Assembly: GCA_963971305.1 (NCBI GenBank)
Contig: OZ020317.1
Location: 11,736,001 to 11,800,000, forward strand
Direction of reading: 5' to 3'
From: Arcuatula senhousia
Lineage: Eukaryota > Mollusca > Bivalvia > Mytilida > Mytilidae
Length of the DNA stretch: 64,000 nt
The number at the start of each line of letters is the position of its first letter. The stretch's first letter is position 1. A program made the position numbers and the translations under genes. The notes under the pieces are model-generated. The model had not been told where the DNA came from and did not search any database. It saw only the letters and a program-made list of their open reading frames with translations. Positions 1 to 10,562 of the stretch are shown one piece after another.

Positions 1-365
1 GGGGCAGCAGCTGTGGCATCGACAATTATGTTAAAGTTTTTGGTTTAATAAGTCTGTTTTTTGTGTGATCAAGTTATGCTACATCATTGATATTTGGTAT
101 GCAGTTGCATTAGCATTAGTACAGATCAATTTCAACATTGTTTTATCTGTATGCCACTGCAGTCACGGTGAATTGACTTCAAGATTTTAACTTATTTGGT
201 CAATGTTCACCTTTTAGGTTAAGTCTGTTTAACATGAAGCAGTTATAATACACCATTGATATTTGGTTTGCGATTGCATTAGCATTTATTCAGATCAATT
301 TCAAGAGCATTTTGCCTGTATGCCCCTGCAGTCATGGTCTACTGACTTTGAGATTTTTTGCACTT
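1..365 (+). repeat. Tandem-core repeat, window-edge fragment
   Basis: Two related monomers of about 169 bp are visible; the word ATTGATATTTGG recurs at 86 and 255, each followed by a 'cagttgcattagca' segment and a 'ctgcagtca' segment. The same monomers recur at 35105-35740 behind a GTCTCGCCTGCG head, so this is the interior of the same element family cut by the window start. No coding potential. Confidence 0.75.
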
Positions 366-680
366 TTAATATTGGCATTTTCAAACTTTTTTCTGTATCC
401 AGTTGCAACAAGTGAGACATATCTCTGAGGTAACAGTTTATTCTGTTCTATACACAATGTGGGTAATATCAACATATACATAAAAAACAAAGAGATATTG
501 TACTGTTAGCTAACCTTAAAAGGATCCATGTTGATAAAACCTTTCCACATATTCATTATTTACTTACATCTGCATTTAATTTGTTAAATGGAATAGTATA
601 GTAAATGTTTAAGGTCAGTCATATCTGATATTAAAAATGAGCACTTATAGAAACACTTACTGTTTATTATAGTTCAGTTA
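366..680. other. AT-rich spacer, nothing recognised
   Basis: No ORF, repeat or RNA signal stands out between the repeat fragment and the CCCATGGGA array. Confidence 0.5.
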
Positions 681-906
681 TTGCCATGGGATTTTCTTTC
701 TCCCATGGGATTTTCTATCTCCCATGGGATTTTTATTTCTCCTATGGGAATTTTATTTCTCCCATGGGAATTTTTTTTTCCCATGGGAAGTTGTTATCCC
801 ATGGGATTTTACAAGATCCCATGGGAATTTAAAAAATCCCATGGGAAAATGACAACATCCCATGGGATATTACACTTTCCCATGGGATTTTTAAATTCCC
901 ATGTTT
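681..906. repeat. CCCATGGGA palindromic minisatellite
   Basis: Twelve units with a period of 18-21 bp (units near 683, 702, 721, 741, 761, 780, 798, 818, 838, 859, 879 and 898). Each carries the palindrome CCCATGGG (NcoI-type core) joined by variable T/A-rich linkers; the linkers vary while the palindrome is nearly invariant. The open frame across it (PMGF/SHGI-type peptide) only reflects the array. Confidence 0.9.
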
Positions 907-1558
907 TTTAAAGCCAGATTTTTAGAACCTCATCCATTAAATGTGTTTAACATTAGGATATTATTAAATCCCATGAAATTTTGAACATTTTGACTATTCA
1001 CTTGACCATGTAGCTTTCAGAAATGGCGGCGCAAGATTTGCAATGGACCGGAATTGCAAATTTAAATCGGAATGTGTTAATTATTCTTATGTATTTCTTA
1101 CTATTCTGCCCGTGCAGCAGGTAGCTTATCAAGTCTATACGGGGCAAAACAAACGACAAATCTATTAACCACGTATAAAACCAGAAGGTAAATTGCTGAA
1201 ATACAATAAAAACGAGCATAAATATGAAATCACAAAAAGTTACAGATTCAAAGTTAAATAAATTTAAGAATCGTGAAAATTATACATAAAGATCGAATAT
1301 AACAGCCTCTAGAATTTTTAATTATTCATAAAAGGCAAGCACAGTAAAAAAGAGTAATTAAAAAATTACATTCGGCTAATTTGATGACAAGAGTCAAGGT
1401 CGAGTAAATTTCCATAAAATATGAATACACGCGTTGCGCATTTGCGGGATTGTTCACTAATTTAGCCAAAAGTAAAAAAAAACTGGTTCCAAAGTTTGAT
1501 TTTGAAAATTAACTTCATGTTCATGTTTACGATAAAGTTGATAAAAAATAACACTTTA
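907..1558. other. Spacer, nothing recognised
   Basis: AT-rich sequence with one degenerate CCCATGAAAT word near 969. A minus-strand 73-codon frame at 998-1219 has no recognisable motif and is not called. Confidence 0.5.
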
Positions 1559-3476
1559 TAGCTCACCTGACCCGAAGGGTTGCCAGCGCCCTGCGTCCGT
1601 CGTCCGTCCGTTACTTTTTCAAAATTCTTCTCTTCTGAAACTACTGTAGGGAATTTTTCTAAACTTGGTCAAAGTATTTATCCAATATATTTAAAAAATG
1701 TGTTCGACTTTATGATTTGTCAAGAAACATGGCCGCCGCTACTAAAAGTAGAACATGGGGTAAAATCACATTCAAAGGCTTATAACTTAAAAACTAGAAC
1801 AGATAGAAACAATCTAAAGGATCTTAAGCTCTTCAGAATCAAAAGCTCTACAAAAGTCTCCATTGAGTCGAAGTTGTCAAATGACCCCTTTATTAACGGA
1901 TTTACAGCCCCTTAATGGTGAAAAATAGCGTTTATCTTCGTGTTTTTGGCCTGCAGAATGAAAACTATTGCAGAAAGAGAAAACCTGTTGCTTGCTTAAA
2001 TGTTCAGCTAATTTAGCTTTACCAAAGTCTCCATAAGGTCAAGGTTGTCAGATGACCCCTTATAGGGGTTACAGCCCCTTAAAGGTGAAAAATAGTGTTT
2101 TTGGCCTATAGAATGAAAACTATTGCAGATTGCTTGCTTAAATGTTCAGCTCACTTAGCTCTTCAAATGTTGTCATAGGGTCGACGTTGTCAGATGACTT
2201 TTATAGAAGTTACAGCCCCTTAAAGGTGAAAAATAGCGTTCTTTAAGGTTTTTGGCCTACAGAATGAAAACTATTGCAGAAAGAGAAAAACTGTTCCTTG
2301 CTTAAATAGTCCGCTAATTTAGCTTTACAAAAGTCTTCATAGGGTCAAAGTTGTCAGATGACCCCTTATAGGGGTTACAGCCCCTTAAAGGTGAAAAATT
2401 GTGTTTTGCCAATAGAATTAAAAACTTTTGCAGACAGAGAAAAGCTGTTGCTTGCTTAAATGTTCAGTTAATTTAGCTTTACAAAATATTCCATAGGGTC
2501 AAAGATGTCAGATGACCCCATAAAGCAAAAAATAGTGTTTTTGGCATATAGAATGAAAACTATTGCAGATAGAGAAAAGGTGTTGCTTGCTTAAATGTTC
2601 AGCTCACTTAGCTCTACAAAAGTTGTCATTGGGTCGAAGTTGTCAGATGACCCTTAAAAGGGATTACAGCCCCTTAAAGGTGAAAAATAACGTTTTTCGT
2701 GTTTTGGGCCTACAGAATGAAAACTATTGCAGAAAGAGAAAACCTGTTGATTGCTTAAATGTTCAGTAATTTTTGCTTTACAAAAGTTTTCACAAGGTCA
2801 AAGTTGTCAGATGACCCCTTATAGGGGTTACAGCCCCTTAAAGGTGAAAAATTGTGTTTTGCCAATAGAATAAAAAACTATTGCAGACAGAGAAAAGCTG
2901 TTGCTTGCTTTAATATTCAGCTAATTTAGCTTTACAAAAGTCTCCATAGGGTCAAAGTTGTCAGATGACCCCTTATAGTGGTTACAGCCCCTTGAAGGAA
3001 AAAAATGTTTTTGGCATATAGAATGAAAACTATTGCAGATAGAGAAAAGATGTTGCTTGCTTAAATGTTCAGCTCACTTAGCTCTACAAAAGTTGGCATT
3101 GGGTCGAAGTTGTCAGATGACCCTTTATAGGGATTACAGCCCCTTAAAGGTGAAAAATAACGTTTTTTTTCGTGTTTTGGGCCTACAGAATGAAAACTAT
3201 TGCAGAAAGAGAAAACCTGTTGATTGCTTAAATGTTCAGTAATTTAGCTTTACAAAAGTTTCCATAGGGTCGAAGTTGTCAGATAACCCCTTTTTGGGTT
3301 TACAGCCCCTTGAAGGTGAAAAATAGTGCTTATTGCTTATTTAGAACGAAAACTATTGCAGATAGCAAAAAGCTTTTTCTTGCTTAATCATTCAGCTCAT
3401 TTAGCTTTACAAAAGTCTTCATAGGGTTGACATCAAGACCAGGTGAGCGATTCAGACTCCTATGAGCCTCTTCTTA
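1559..3476 (+). mobile_element. AGCTCACC-family tandem-core element, full length
   Basis: The head AGCTCACCTGACCCGAAGGG (1559) is followed by a CGTCCGTCGTCCGTCCG block, about ten diverged monomers of 135-171 bp (anchor word GTTGTCAG or variant near 1873, 2044, 2186, 2350, 2504, 2639, 2803, 2957, 3109 and 3275) and the tail AGGTGAGCGATTCAGACTCC...GAGCCTCTT (3443-3476). Head GCTCACCTGA and tail AGGTGAGC are inverted. The layout of arms plus a ~160-bp tandem core resembles bivalve 'pearl'/Helentron-associated elements; that assignment is inference. It is non-coding; frames such as 2563-2769 are monomer shadows. Confidence 0.8.
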
Positions 3477-4246
3477 TATTTAATTTTATGTATTATATAT
3501 AATACAATGCCCAAGTAATTAAAATATGTAACTGTTTCAACGTTTAATTGTTATAAGTAGAACCATTTGAATGTAATACCATTATTTTTGATTATCAATA
3601 TTGACTTGTAGATGTAATTTCCAGCTACTTGAACAAAATTCATATAAAATGTTGAATGACCTTTGTAGTTCTTCTAAACATGACGATAATAAAGCAATAA
3701 ATCATTTGCATATAAAATTATGCTTATTTTCGAATCTCCAATGGAAATTGTGACTGTATTTTCTTGATCTAAATTTTTTACTATACCATTTTTAAAGTAG
3801 TAAACCAGCAGAGGTCTGAATTGCCCTCCTTTTGGATGAAAAATACCAACTCAGTCCATTTCTAAATTTAATTCTACAGGAAGTATTTGTTTACATTAAA
3901 AATCTACATAGGGATATTAACTCTTAGGAGTTTATAGAATTGTCCTACTTTCCAAACCGTTTTAAAAGTCTTTTTTTTAAATATAATTTAACCAAAATAT
4001 TATCTCCAACAAATTTTAGGCAAACTCAGAGTCTTGCTTCCTTTATAAAACAGTCATCAGAACTGAGGACAGAATACTCAAGGACTTGATGTTGTCTCTC
4101 TTTTTTTGTTTATTGTCATACATGTATATATTTCACAAATCATTTAAATGTTGATTTCTTGACAAATAATTATTATTATTATTATGTTTAATTAATAAAG
4201 GCTACATAAACTTTTTTGACCCTTCTGTTTATACTTATCTGTTATA
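3477..4246. other. AT-rich spacer
   Basis: No gene or repeat recognised apart from a short TTA/ATT run near 4170. Confidence 0.5.
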
Positions 4247-4248
4247 TA

Positions 4249-5594
4249 CAGTACAGCTTTCAGCATACAACTACTTTTGCTCAGCATTATTTCAATGCTG
4301 AGCCTGTCTCAGTATTTTAATTGCCCTTGGCTTAGCAATTTTGTTTGAAAATTACATTCTTTATTTTGTAATTTATTTCGAATTTAGACATTCAAAATGT
4401 TAAAATCATAAAAACAAGTTACCAATTATAGGTCTGGAACATTACTAGTTCATTTCTCTGAGAAGTCAAAAACAAAGAAAAATTATTCACAGAAAATTAA
4501 ATTCATTTTATTCTGTAATTGATGTTGAAATTTGAACTATATATTTTTTTTCTAAAGTACAATTACGTGTAATAGTGAGCTTTAAGAAGATTGATGTATG
4601 AATTGCTTTGGAATAGAAAATTCTGCTTGACACATTTTCTTTCATAAAATTCCCTTTAAATGTACATAACAGTATTTGAAACCTTTACCAAAATCAACAA
4701 CAAATTTATGATTCAGCTAAACAAATAAAAACTTTTTGTTTTTTGTTTTTCTTTGTTTTTTTTTGTTTCTTTGTTTTTTTTGGATGAAAAATCAATTCAG
4801 AAGTTTTGATTTTAAGTTGCCTTACTTCATGAGCTAAAATGTTCTTTTCATTTCTTTTTATTCCTTGTTTCCTTTAAATAAACTGTCTATTATTTTTTAT
4901 TTTAATTTATCCCCATGAACAAAAGCAATATATAAGTAAAATTTATGATATTCAGTTTTAAAGAATTTTAAACATGTTGATGCATATGAATCAATTCCAA
5001 ATTAAGATCCTACTTATTTCTTGAATTCTTCTAACTTTTCTGTCTTGCAATTGATAACATAGACCAAAGAAAAAATATAAATACATAAATCCATTATTTC
5101 TTATTATAAAAGTTCCAAATAAAAATTTAATACAGGAAAAAAGTAACAAAACGAAGTAAAACATATTTCTTACAAAAATATTTTTCATGCATTTTTCTTA
5201 ATTGGTGCAAGCATAAAACAAGGTTTTTTTTTATACTACAAGTAACATGTTTTATACAGTTCTAATCTATGTTATGATAGATTTTATTTTTAATTTCAAG
5301 AGTATTAAATTTTTCAAAAGGTAATATCCTAAAATTCAAACAGTAAATGTTATCGCTCTATACATAAGCTACAGGTAAAAATACACCTAGTTTTCAATGT
5401 GAACCGAAAAATCCTTTCCTGCCAGTTACAGGTAAATTCAATAACCTGACAAGTGGATCATGATTTTATTATCCCTATAATACATCAACAGTGACCATCA
5501 GCCCATGATTTATTACCCCAAATGAAACCTCAGCATTCAATAGGGAGCATTGGAGATGCTCAGCATGTGTAGTTGTATGCTGAAAGTTGTACTG
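4249..5594. mobile_element. Tc1/mariner-like non-autonomous element
   Basis: The ends are inverted: left TA|CAGTACAGCTTTCAGCAT at 4247 and right ATGCTGAAAGTTGTACTG|TA ending at 5596; the match runs on through 'acaactac'. The CAGT start and TA target duplication are typical of the Tc1/mariner superfamily. The ~1.35-kb interior is AT-rich and contains a T/G-rich tract (4735-4785), but no frame resembling a transposase, so it is a deleted or MITE-like copy. Confidence 0.65.
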
Positions 5595-5639
5595 TACATA
5601 GTTTAAGCATGTTTAAGAGTGAATATGTGGTCCGTTTTC

Positions 5640-5990
5640 ACAGCCTTTTCTCATTGTATTGCTCACCGTTAGCTCGAGATCAACTTTTAATTGCAGTATG
5701 GCTTAGTTAAACCCTGCAAAAATTCAATATGATGGAAGTTTTTTTTATTGACCCTTATATGAGTTATGGTCCCTTTAATGGCTTGATAACTGTTTATGCC
5801 TTTTGCATTGTAAAAGCTGGAAAAGACTTTGATTGCTTAAATGTTCAATTCATTGAACTACACTTCAATGCATTAATTTAATCAATGTTGTCCGATGTCA
5901 CCTTAACATTAAACTATCAAGTTTTTGTTGTCAAAAAGGCGTATAAGTCCGTAGAGCGATTTAGGCTACTAGGAGCCTCTTGTTTTACTT
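5640..5990 (+). mobile_element. AGCTCACC-family element, degenerate copy
   Basis: A worn head (TTGCTCACCGTTAGCTC near 5659), one decayed monomer ('ttgcttaaatgttca' near 5834, 'tgttgtccgatgtcacc' near 5887) and the tail 'gagcgatttaggct...ggagcctcttgttt' (5956-5989) are visible. It lies about 0.4 kb upstream of the zinc-finger exon. Confidence 0.6.
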
Positions 5991-6175
5991 ATAAACTTCT
6001 CTGTCAAAATTTTCTTATCATTAAATTAAAAATATTAAAGGACAAAAAACAGGCTTCATCCTTTCAAGTTTTATCATATTGCATAAAACCAAACAGTCAA
6101 AAATACATGATATCAAGTGATTACATGTGAATACATTATAATTGTAAACAAAAATGTGTGTTTGATTACGAGATG

Positions 6176-6371
6176 GTTATCCGTACCCGTAGCCCAGTGG
6201 GGGGGGGGGGGGTGTGGGGATCGGACAAACATCCCCTAGGGCGAAATATTTTTTTTAAAATATAAATGAAAACAAGGTGAGATTTGGTTAAGCACTATTT
6301 AAAAAAGGAATATTTTAAAAATCGAACCATAAATTGACCCCCCTAAAGAATTCTGCCTACGGGTATGTTAT
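6176..6371. mobile_element. MITE in the intron upstream of the zinc-finger gene
   Basis: Inverted ends TACCCGTAGCC (6184) and GCCTACGGGTA (6355-6365) bound about 187 bp containing a 12-G run. GTTAT occurs directly on both sides (6176-6180 and 6367-6371), consistent with a target duplication. A second copy in opposite orientation is at 23906-24091 (shared internal word 'aatagtgcttaacc' and its complement). The matching intron upstream of the 31-kb paralogue lacks it, so that copy serves as an approximate empty site. Confidence 0.7.
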
Positions 6372-6395
6372 GATTACTGATAACAATCATGCACA

Positions 6396-6412
6396 TCTTT
6401 ATTCTATTATAG
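6396..6412 (+). other. Probable 3' splice site of the zinc-finger gene
   Basis: Pyrimidine-rich 'tctttattctattatag' ends in AG at 6411-6412, just before sequence that aligns with the exon start of the paralogue (AG at 31273-31274). An upstream 5' exon must exist but is not identifiable here. Confidence 0.55.
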
Positions 6413-6534
6413 GAGCTTTAAAAAAGATAAAATAACGAGCTGATGAAATATGCTAATGAAGATTTTTTAACTGAGAATTCGAAGGACAGCGTCTATACAC
6501 AGATGAGGCAATTTATTCTTGTGTACCACGTTTA

Positions 6535-8223
6535 ATGTGTAATATGTCTAGTGAATCTTTTTGTCAAAAGGCTGACCTTAAAATGCACAAGACACTGCAT
6601 ATTGATGAGGACATAAAAACGAAGCACACTTACTTTTCAACAAGTATGTGTGATGGCATAGAACACCAACCTACTCACTCACTCACAACGTGCGTAAAAA
6701 ACCAACTCACTGACTTACCTAGATGTACGGAGGATAGCATAAAAGATCAAACTCATTGCTCACTTACAGAGGATATAGAAAACCAGCTCTCAGACTTGTC
6801 AGCTAATAAACCTTATGAATGTGATGAATGTGGTAAAGGTTTTATTGGATATGGTAGCTTACAAAGACACGTGAGGATACATACAGGTGACAGACCTTAT
6901 AAATGTGACATTTGTGGAAAAGGGTTTAGTACAAGTACGAAAGTACAGATACACATGAGGATACATACAGGTGATAAACCTTATAAATGTGACATATGTG
7001 GTAAAGGGTTTAGTCAGAGTCAGCAACTTCAGGAACATACGAGGATACATACAGGTGAAAAACCTTATAAATGTGATAAATGTGGTAAGGATTTTAAGAG
7101 TAGTAGTAGCCTTCAAAGGCACATGAGGATACATACAGATGATAAACCTTATAAATGTGACATATGTGGTAAAGGGTTTAGTCAGAGTCAGCAACTTCAG
7201 GAACATACGAGGATACATACAGGTGAAAAACCTTATAAATGTGATAAATGTGGTAAGGATTTTAGGAGTAGTAGTTGCCTTCAAAGGCACATGAGGATAC
7301 ATACTGGTGCCAAGCCTTATAAATGTGACATATGCGGTAAACAGTTTAGTTTGAATCATCACCTACAGAGCCACATGAGGATACACACAGGTGAAAAACC
7401 TTATATATGTGACATTTGTGATAAAGGGTTTAGTAAAAGTTGTGATCTCCAGAAACACAAGAGGATACATACAGGTGATAAACCTTATAAATGTGATGAA
7501 TGTGGTAAAAGGTTTAGATCAATTGGAAGTCTACAGAAACACACTAGGATACATACAGGTGATAAACCTTATAAATGTGATGAATGTGGTAAAGGTTTTA
7601 GTCAATCTTGGAGCCTACATATACACACAAGGATACATACAGGTGAAAAACCATACAAATGTGATGAATGTGGTAAATGTTTTAGTGAAAATGGTACCTT
7701 ACAGAGACACATGAGGATCCATACAGGTGATAAACCTTATAAATGTGATGAATGTGGTAAAAGGTTTAGATCAATTGGAAATCTACAGAAACACACAAGG
7801 ATACATACAGGTGATAAACCTTATAAATGTGATGAATGTGGTAAAGGTTTTAGTCAATCTTGGAGCCTACATATACACACAAGGATACATACAGGTGAAA
7901 AACCATACAAATGTGATGAATGTGGTAAATATTTTAGTGAAAATGGTACCTTACAGAGACACATGAGGATACATACTGGTGATAAACCTTATAAATGTGA
8001 TGAATGTGGAAAAAGTTTTAGTGAGGCTGGAAGTCTACATAGACACACACGGATACATACAGGTGATAAACCATATGTGTGTAATGAATGTGGTAAAGGG
8101 TTTAGTCACAGTGGAGGCCTATATAGACACACAAGGATACATGTACATACAGGTAATAAACCTTATAAATGTGGCGAGGTGGTAACGGATTTAGTGAGAA
8201 AGGACACCCACAGTGACAGCTGA
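6535..8223 (+). CDS. C2H2 zinc-finger protein, 16 fingers (paralogue A)
   Basis: 562 codons. Residues 1-92 form a non-finger leader with a worn finger-like start and a motif of the type 'DGI..QPTHSLT...KNQL.DLP' that appears about twice. From residue 93 there are 16 tandem C2H2 fingers of 28 residues (C-x2-C-x12-H-x3-H) joined by TGEKP/TGDKP linkers; the last is two residues longer. A 17th finger (from residue 543) loses its second cysteine through a one-base deletion near 8173 and the frame stops at 8221. Fingers 3 and 5 are identical, and 9-11 match 12-14, so blocks of two and three fingers were duplicated recently. It is presumably a nuclear DNA-binding protein; target unknown. The start is the first in-frame ATG: an in-frame TGA lies at 6472, and this ATG aligns with about residue 35 of the paralogue at 31289, whose own ATG is not preserved here. 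It may be a functional N-terminally shortened gene or a young pseudogene. Confidence 0.8.
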   Translation: MCNMSSESFCQKADLKMHKTLHIDEDIKTKHTYFSTSMCDGIEHQPTHSLTTCVKNQLTDLPRCTEDSIKDQTHCSLTEDIENQLSDLSANKPYECDECGKGFIGYGSLQRHVRIHTGDRPYKCDICGKGFSTSTKVQIHMRIHTGDKPYKCDICGKGFSQSQQLQEHTRIHTGEKPYKCDKCGKDFKSSSSLQRHMRIHTDDKPYKCDICGKGFSQSQQLQEHTRIHTGEKPYKCDKCGKDFRSSSCLQRHMRIHTGAKPYKCDICGKQFSLNHHLQSHMRIHTGEKPYICDICDKGFSKSCDLQKHKRIHTGDKPYKCDECGKRFRSIGSLQKHTRIHTGDKPYKCDECGKGFSQSWSLHIHTRIHTGEKPYKCDECGKCFSENGTLQRHMRIHTGDKPYKCDECGKRFRSIGNLQKHTRIHTGDKPYKCDECGKGFSQSWSLHIHTRIHTGEKPYKCDECGKYFSENGTLQRHMRIHTGDKPYKCDECGKSFSEAGSLHRHTRIHTGDKPYVCNECGKGFSHSGGLYRHTRIHVHTGNKPYKCGEVVTDLVRKDTHSDS

Positions 8224-8815
8224 GGAAACGTAAGGGCGATCACCCTGATAAATGTGACAAATATTGTAAAAGGTTTACTTTGACTTTTGATCTTTTGAAA
8301 CACACAAGGACACATTCCAATGATAAGCCTTTTAAATGTAATCTGTTTGGCTTAGGATTTAAATGTAGACAGCAGGAACACTTTAAGAACCACAAAATGA
8401 CGCATACAGGCGATAAACCTTATAAATGTGATGAATATGGTAAAAGGTTTACTTTGACTTTTGATCTTTTTAAACACACAAGGACACATTCCAATGATAA
8501 GCCTTTTTAATGTGACCTGTTTGGTTTAGGATTTACATGTAGACAGCAGGAACACTTTAAGAACCACAAAATGACACATACAGGCGATAAACCTTATAAA
8601 TGTGATGAATGTGGTAAAAGTTTTACTTTGACTTTTGATCTTTTTAAACACACAAGGACACATTTCAATGATGAGCCTTTTTAATGTGACCTGTTTGGTT
8701 TAGGATTTACATGTAGACAGCAGGAACACTTTAAGAACCACAAAATGACACATACAGGCGATAAACCTTATAAATGTGATGAACGTGGTAAAGACTTCGC
8801 TTGTTGATTCAGTTG
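8224..8815 (+). pseudogene. Decayed zinc-finger tail, 174-bp two-finger units
   Basis: Finger remnants continue past the stop. A 174-bp unit coding one 28-residue and one 30-residue finger (helix words TFDLFKH and QEHFKNHK) begins at 8275, 8449 and 8623, with part of a further unit. The second cysteine is missing in CNLFG, one finger has CDEYG for CDECG, and TAA stops at the same site (8507-8509 and 8681-8683) interrupt units 2 and 3 but not unit 1. The region is not translated with the main frame and now behaves as 3' UTR or dead exon. Confidence 0.75.
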
Positions 8816-8842
8816 CAATAACACAATCAGCAGTTATTTCAG

Positions 8843-8848
8843 AATAAA
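8843..8848 (+). promoter_or_regulatory. Candidate poly(A) signal AATAAA
   Basis: AATAAA follows 'agcagttatttcag'; the same context ('caatgatttcag' then AATAAA) follows the second zinc-finger gene at 33349. Conservation of this short 3' UTR piece supports a transcript end here. Confidence 0.5.
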
Positions 8849-8867
8849 AAAGAAAGACAAATAATGC

Positions 8868-10513
8868 CAGGGCCGTAACTACCATTGAGGCAGACGAGGC
8901 AACTGCCTCGTCTGAAATTTCGGCAATTTTTTTTCATAGTCTATTTCATACATAACATGATTTCTTGCCCTTGACCGCGAAGACAATTCAACGATTTTAT
9001 AAATATCCTAGTCCGGTGTTGGTTTCCTATCTATGACTAAGAAACTTTTTTGAAGTCGGGTTAATACAAACAGAAGAAACGTAAGCTCTGTAGAGCTTTT
9101 TGCCGACTAAAAAAATAACAACTTTTTTTATTCCCCGCGAATGTGTCTACCCTAAACAAAATATTGTCGAACAAAAAATATTGTCATTGTGCGACACGTC
9201 CAGCTCTATGCGACTGAAGCACAACAACTTGGTATGTATAGTTCTAAGTAACCCCCGATTTATATAATATTTTGTGCCCATAAAGATATTACGGATGGGC
9301 AAACTGAGAAAGTTGATCTTAAAAACATATCCGAAAGCAAAAAGGTGAATTTATATTAGACATTGTGCGTTTCTGACAAGTCCCATGTAGTTTGTTCGAG
9401 GGAAGCTCACCGGTGCCGGTGGGTTCGGGTCATCGAGGGAGCTTGCTGTTTTTCCATTGTGGAGTTTGTAATTTCCGTTTTGTGTGTTTCATATCGCATG
9501 CACCTTTGATTCTATGACTCAACACTTAATTTCTACTTCACCATATCTATTCGTCCGTCCGCGCCAATGGTGCTTTTCAAATCTATTCAACTTCCAGAAC
9601 ATGGCGGTTACAGGATTTCCGAAAAAGGGGCCCGTTGACTGACCAAAGGGGGTCGGCTTCGTTTCATTTCAGCGATTTCCTATGAAATCAACCAAACTTT
9701 TGTTCCGTTAGAGTGTGTCCCTGACCCCCGATTCGCCTATATGTTTTCAGTACAAATCCTACTAACAATATATTAAAAAGTGACAAATTAAGCTGAATTT
9801 GATGTGTCAAAACATTATAAACCACCAGCGCAGCCCCAGAATCTATAAATTCTAAGACTTATATAAGTCCAAACCATGTCTTTGGTGTCAATGATATCAT
9901 TGACATTGTACTCTTCTTAACCATATCGTTTGTTTGTTGTTTGTTTTATGACATGTCAACAATATTTAAGTTAAAATCAGGACAAGAACATGTTAATTGA
10001 AACAAAAAAGTTTGATAAACCCACCCAGGATTCAGCACTCATAACACAGACCCATGTTAGGTTCAGATTTGTATGTCTTCTTCTAGTGTTTTTCGGTAGG
10101 TCATATTTATGTCCATTATAATGTACAACTTTCAGACATGTCCTCCAAATAGTCTACATTAGACAACTTTTTCAAAAAGCCTACAGATTTACAGATGACA
10201 TTGTTGGGCAAGTTAACGCAGAGAACGTTCATAGGAAATGAGACTTAGGTGGAAATAGAAAGATACAACTTGCTTTAATTTACTGAATAAAAACAATAAA
10301 CCATACGTTTTTCTTTGTTAAAATATTGCATGTTATCATGTAAGAAGATAGGTTTAATAAGCCAAAATCCTATAGTTAATTGGGTCATTAAAACAGTGGT
10401 TTTCAAAAATTTCTGCCGGGGGCTTCGCCCTCTGGACCCCCGTCAATGGGGGCCTCAGTCGGCGGCCCCCAAACCCCTGCCTCGTCCCTATTTACCTTCT
10501 AGTTACGGCCCTG
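8868..10513. mobile_element. hAT-like non-autonomous element with 5-bp target duplication
   Basis: Termini CAGGGCCGTAACTAC (8868) and CTAGTTACGGCCCTG (ending 10513) are inverted with one mismatch. AATGC lies directly on both sides (8863-8867 and 10514-10518). CAGGG-type ends fit the hAT superfamily, which more often makes 8-bp duplications, so the 5-bp length is notable. No transposase frame is visible; a GC-rich 'ggggcttcgccct' segment lies near the right end. It sits about 20 bp after the poly(A) signal of the zinc-finger gene. Confidence 0.7.
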
Positions 10514-10562
10514 AATGCAGTCAAAAATAATCATGATAATATAAACATTTAGTCTAGACTGT

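Noticed and set aside
681..911. 76-codon ORF rich in PMGF/SHGI
   Set aside because: Translation of the CCCATGGGA minisatellite.
2563..3242. Two near-identical ORFs (68 and 69 codons)
   Set aside because: Read from tandem-core monomers; not open in the other monomers.
6859..7362. 167-codon minus-strand ORF
   Set aside because: Antisense of the zinc-finger array; its repeats only mirror the 84-bp finger period.
7391..8185. Three + strand ORFs (107, 79 and 68 codons)
   Set aside because: Alternative frame of the same fingers, with 28-residue repeats and no motif of their own.
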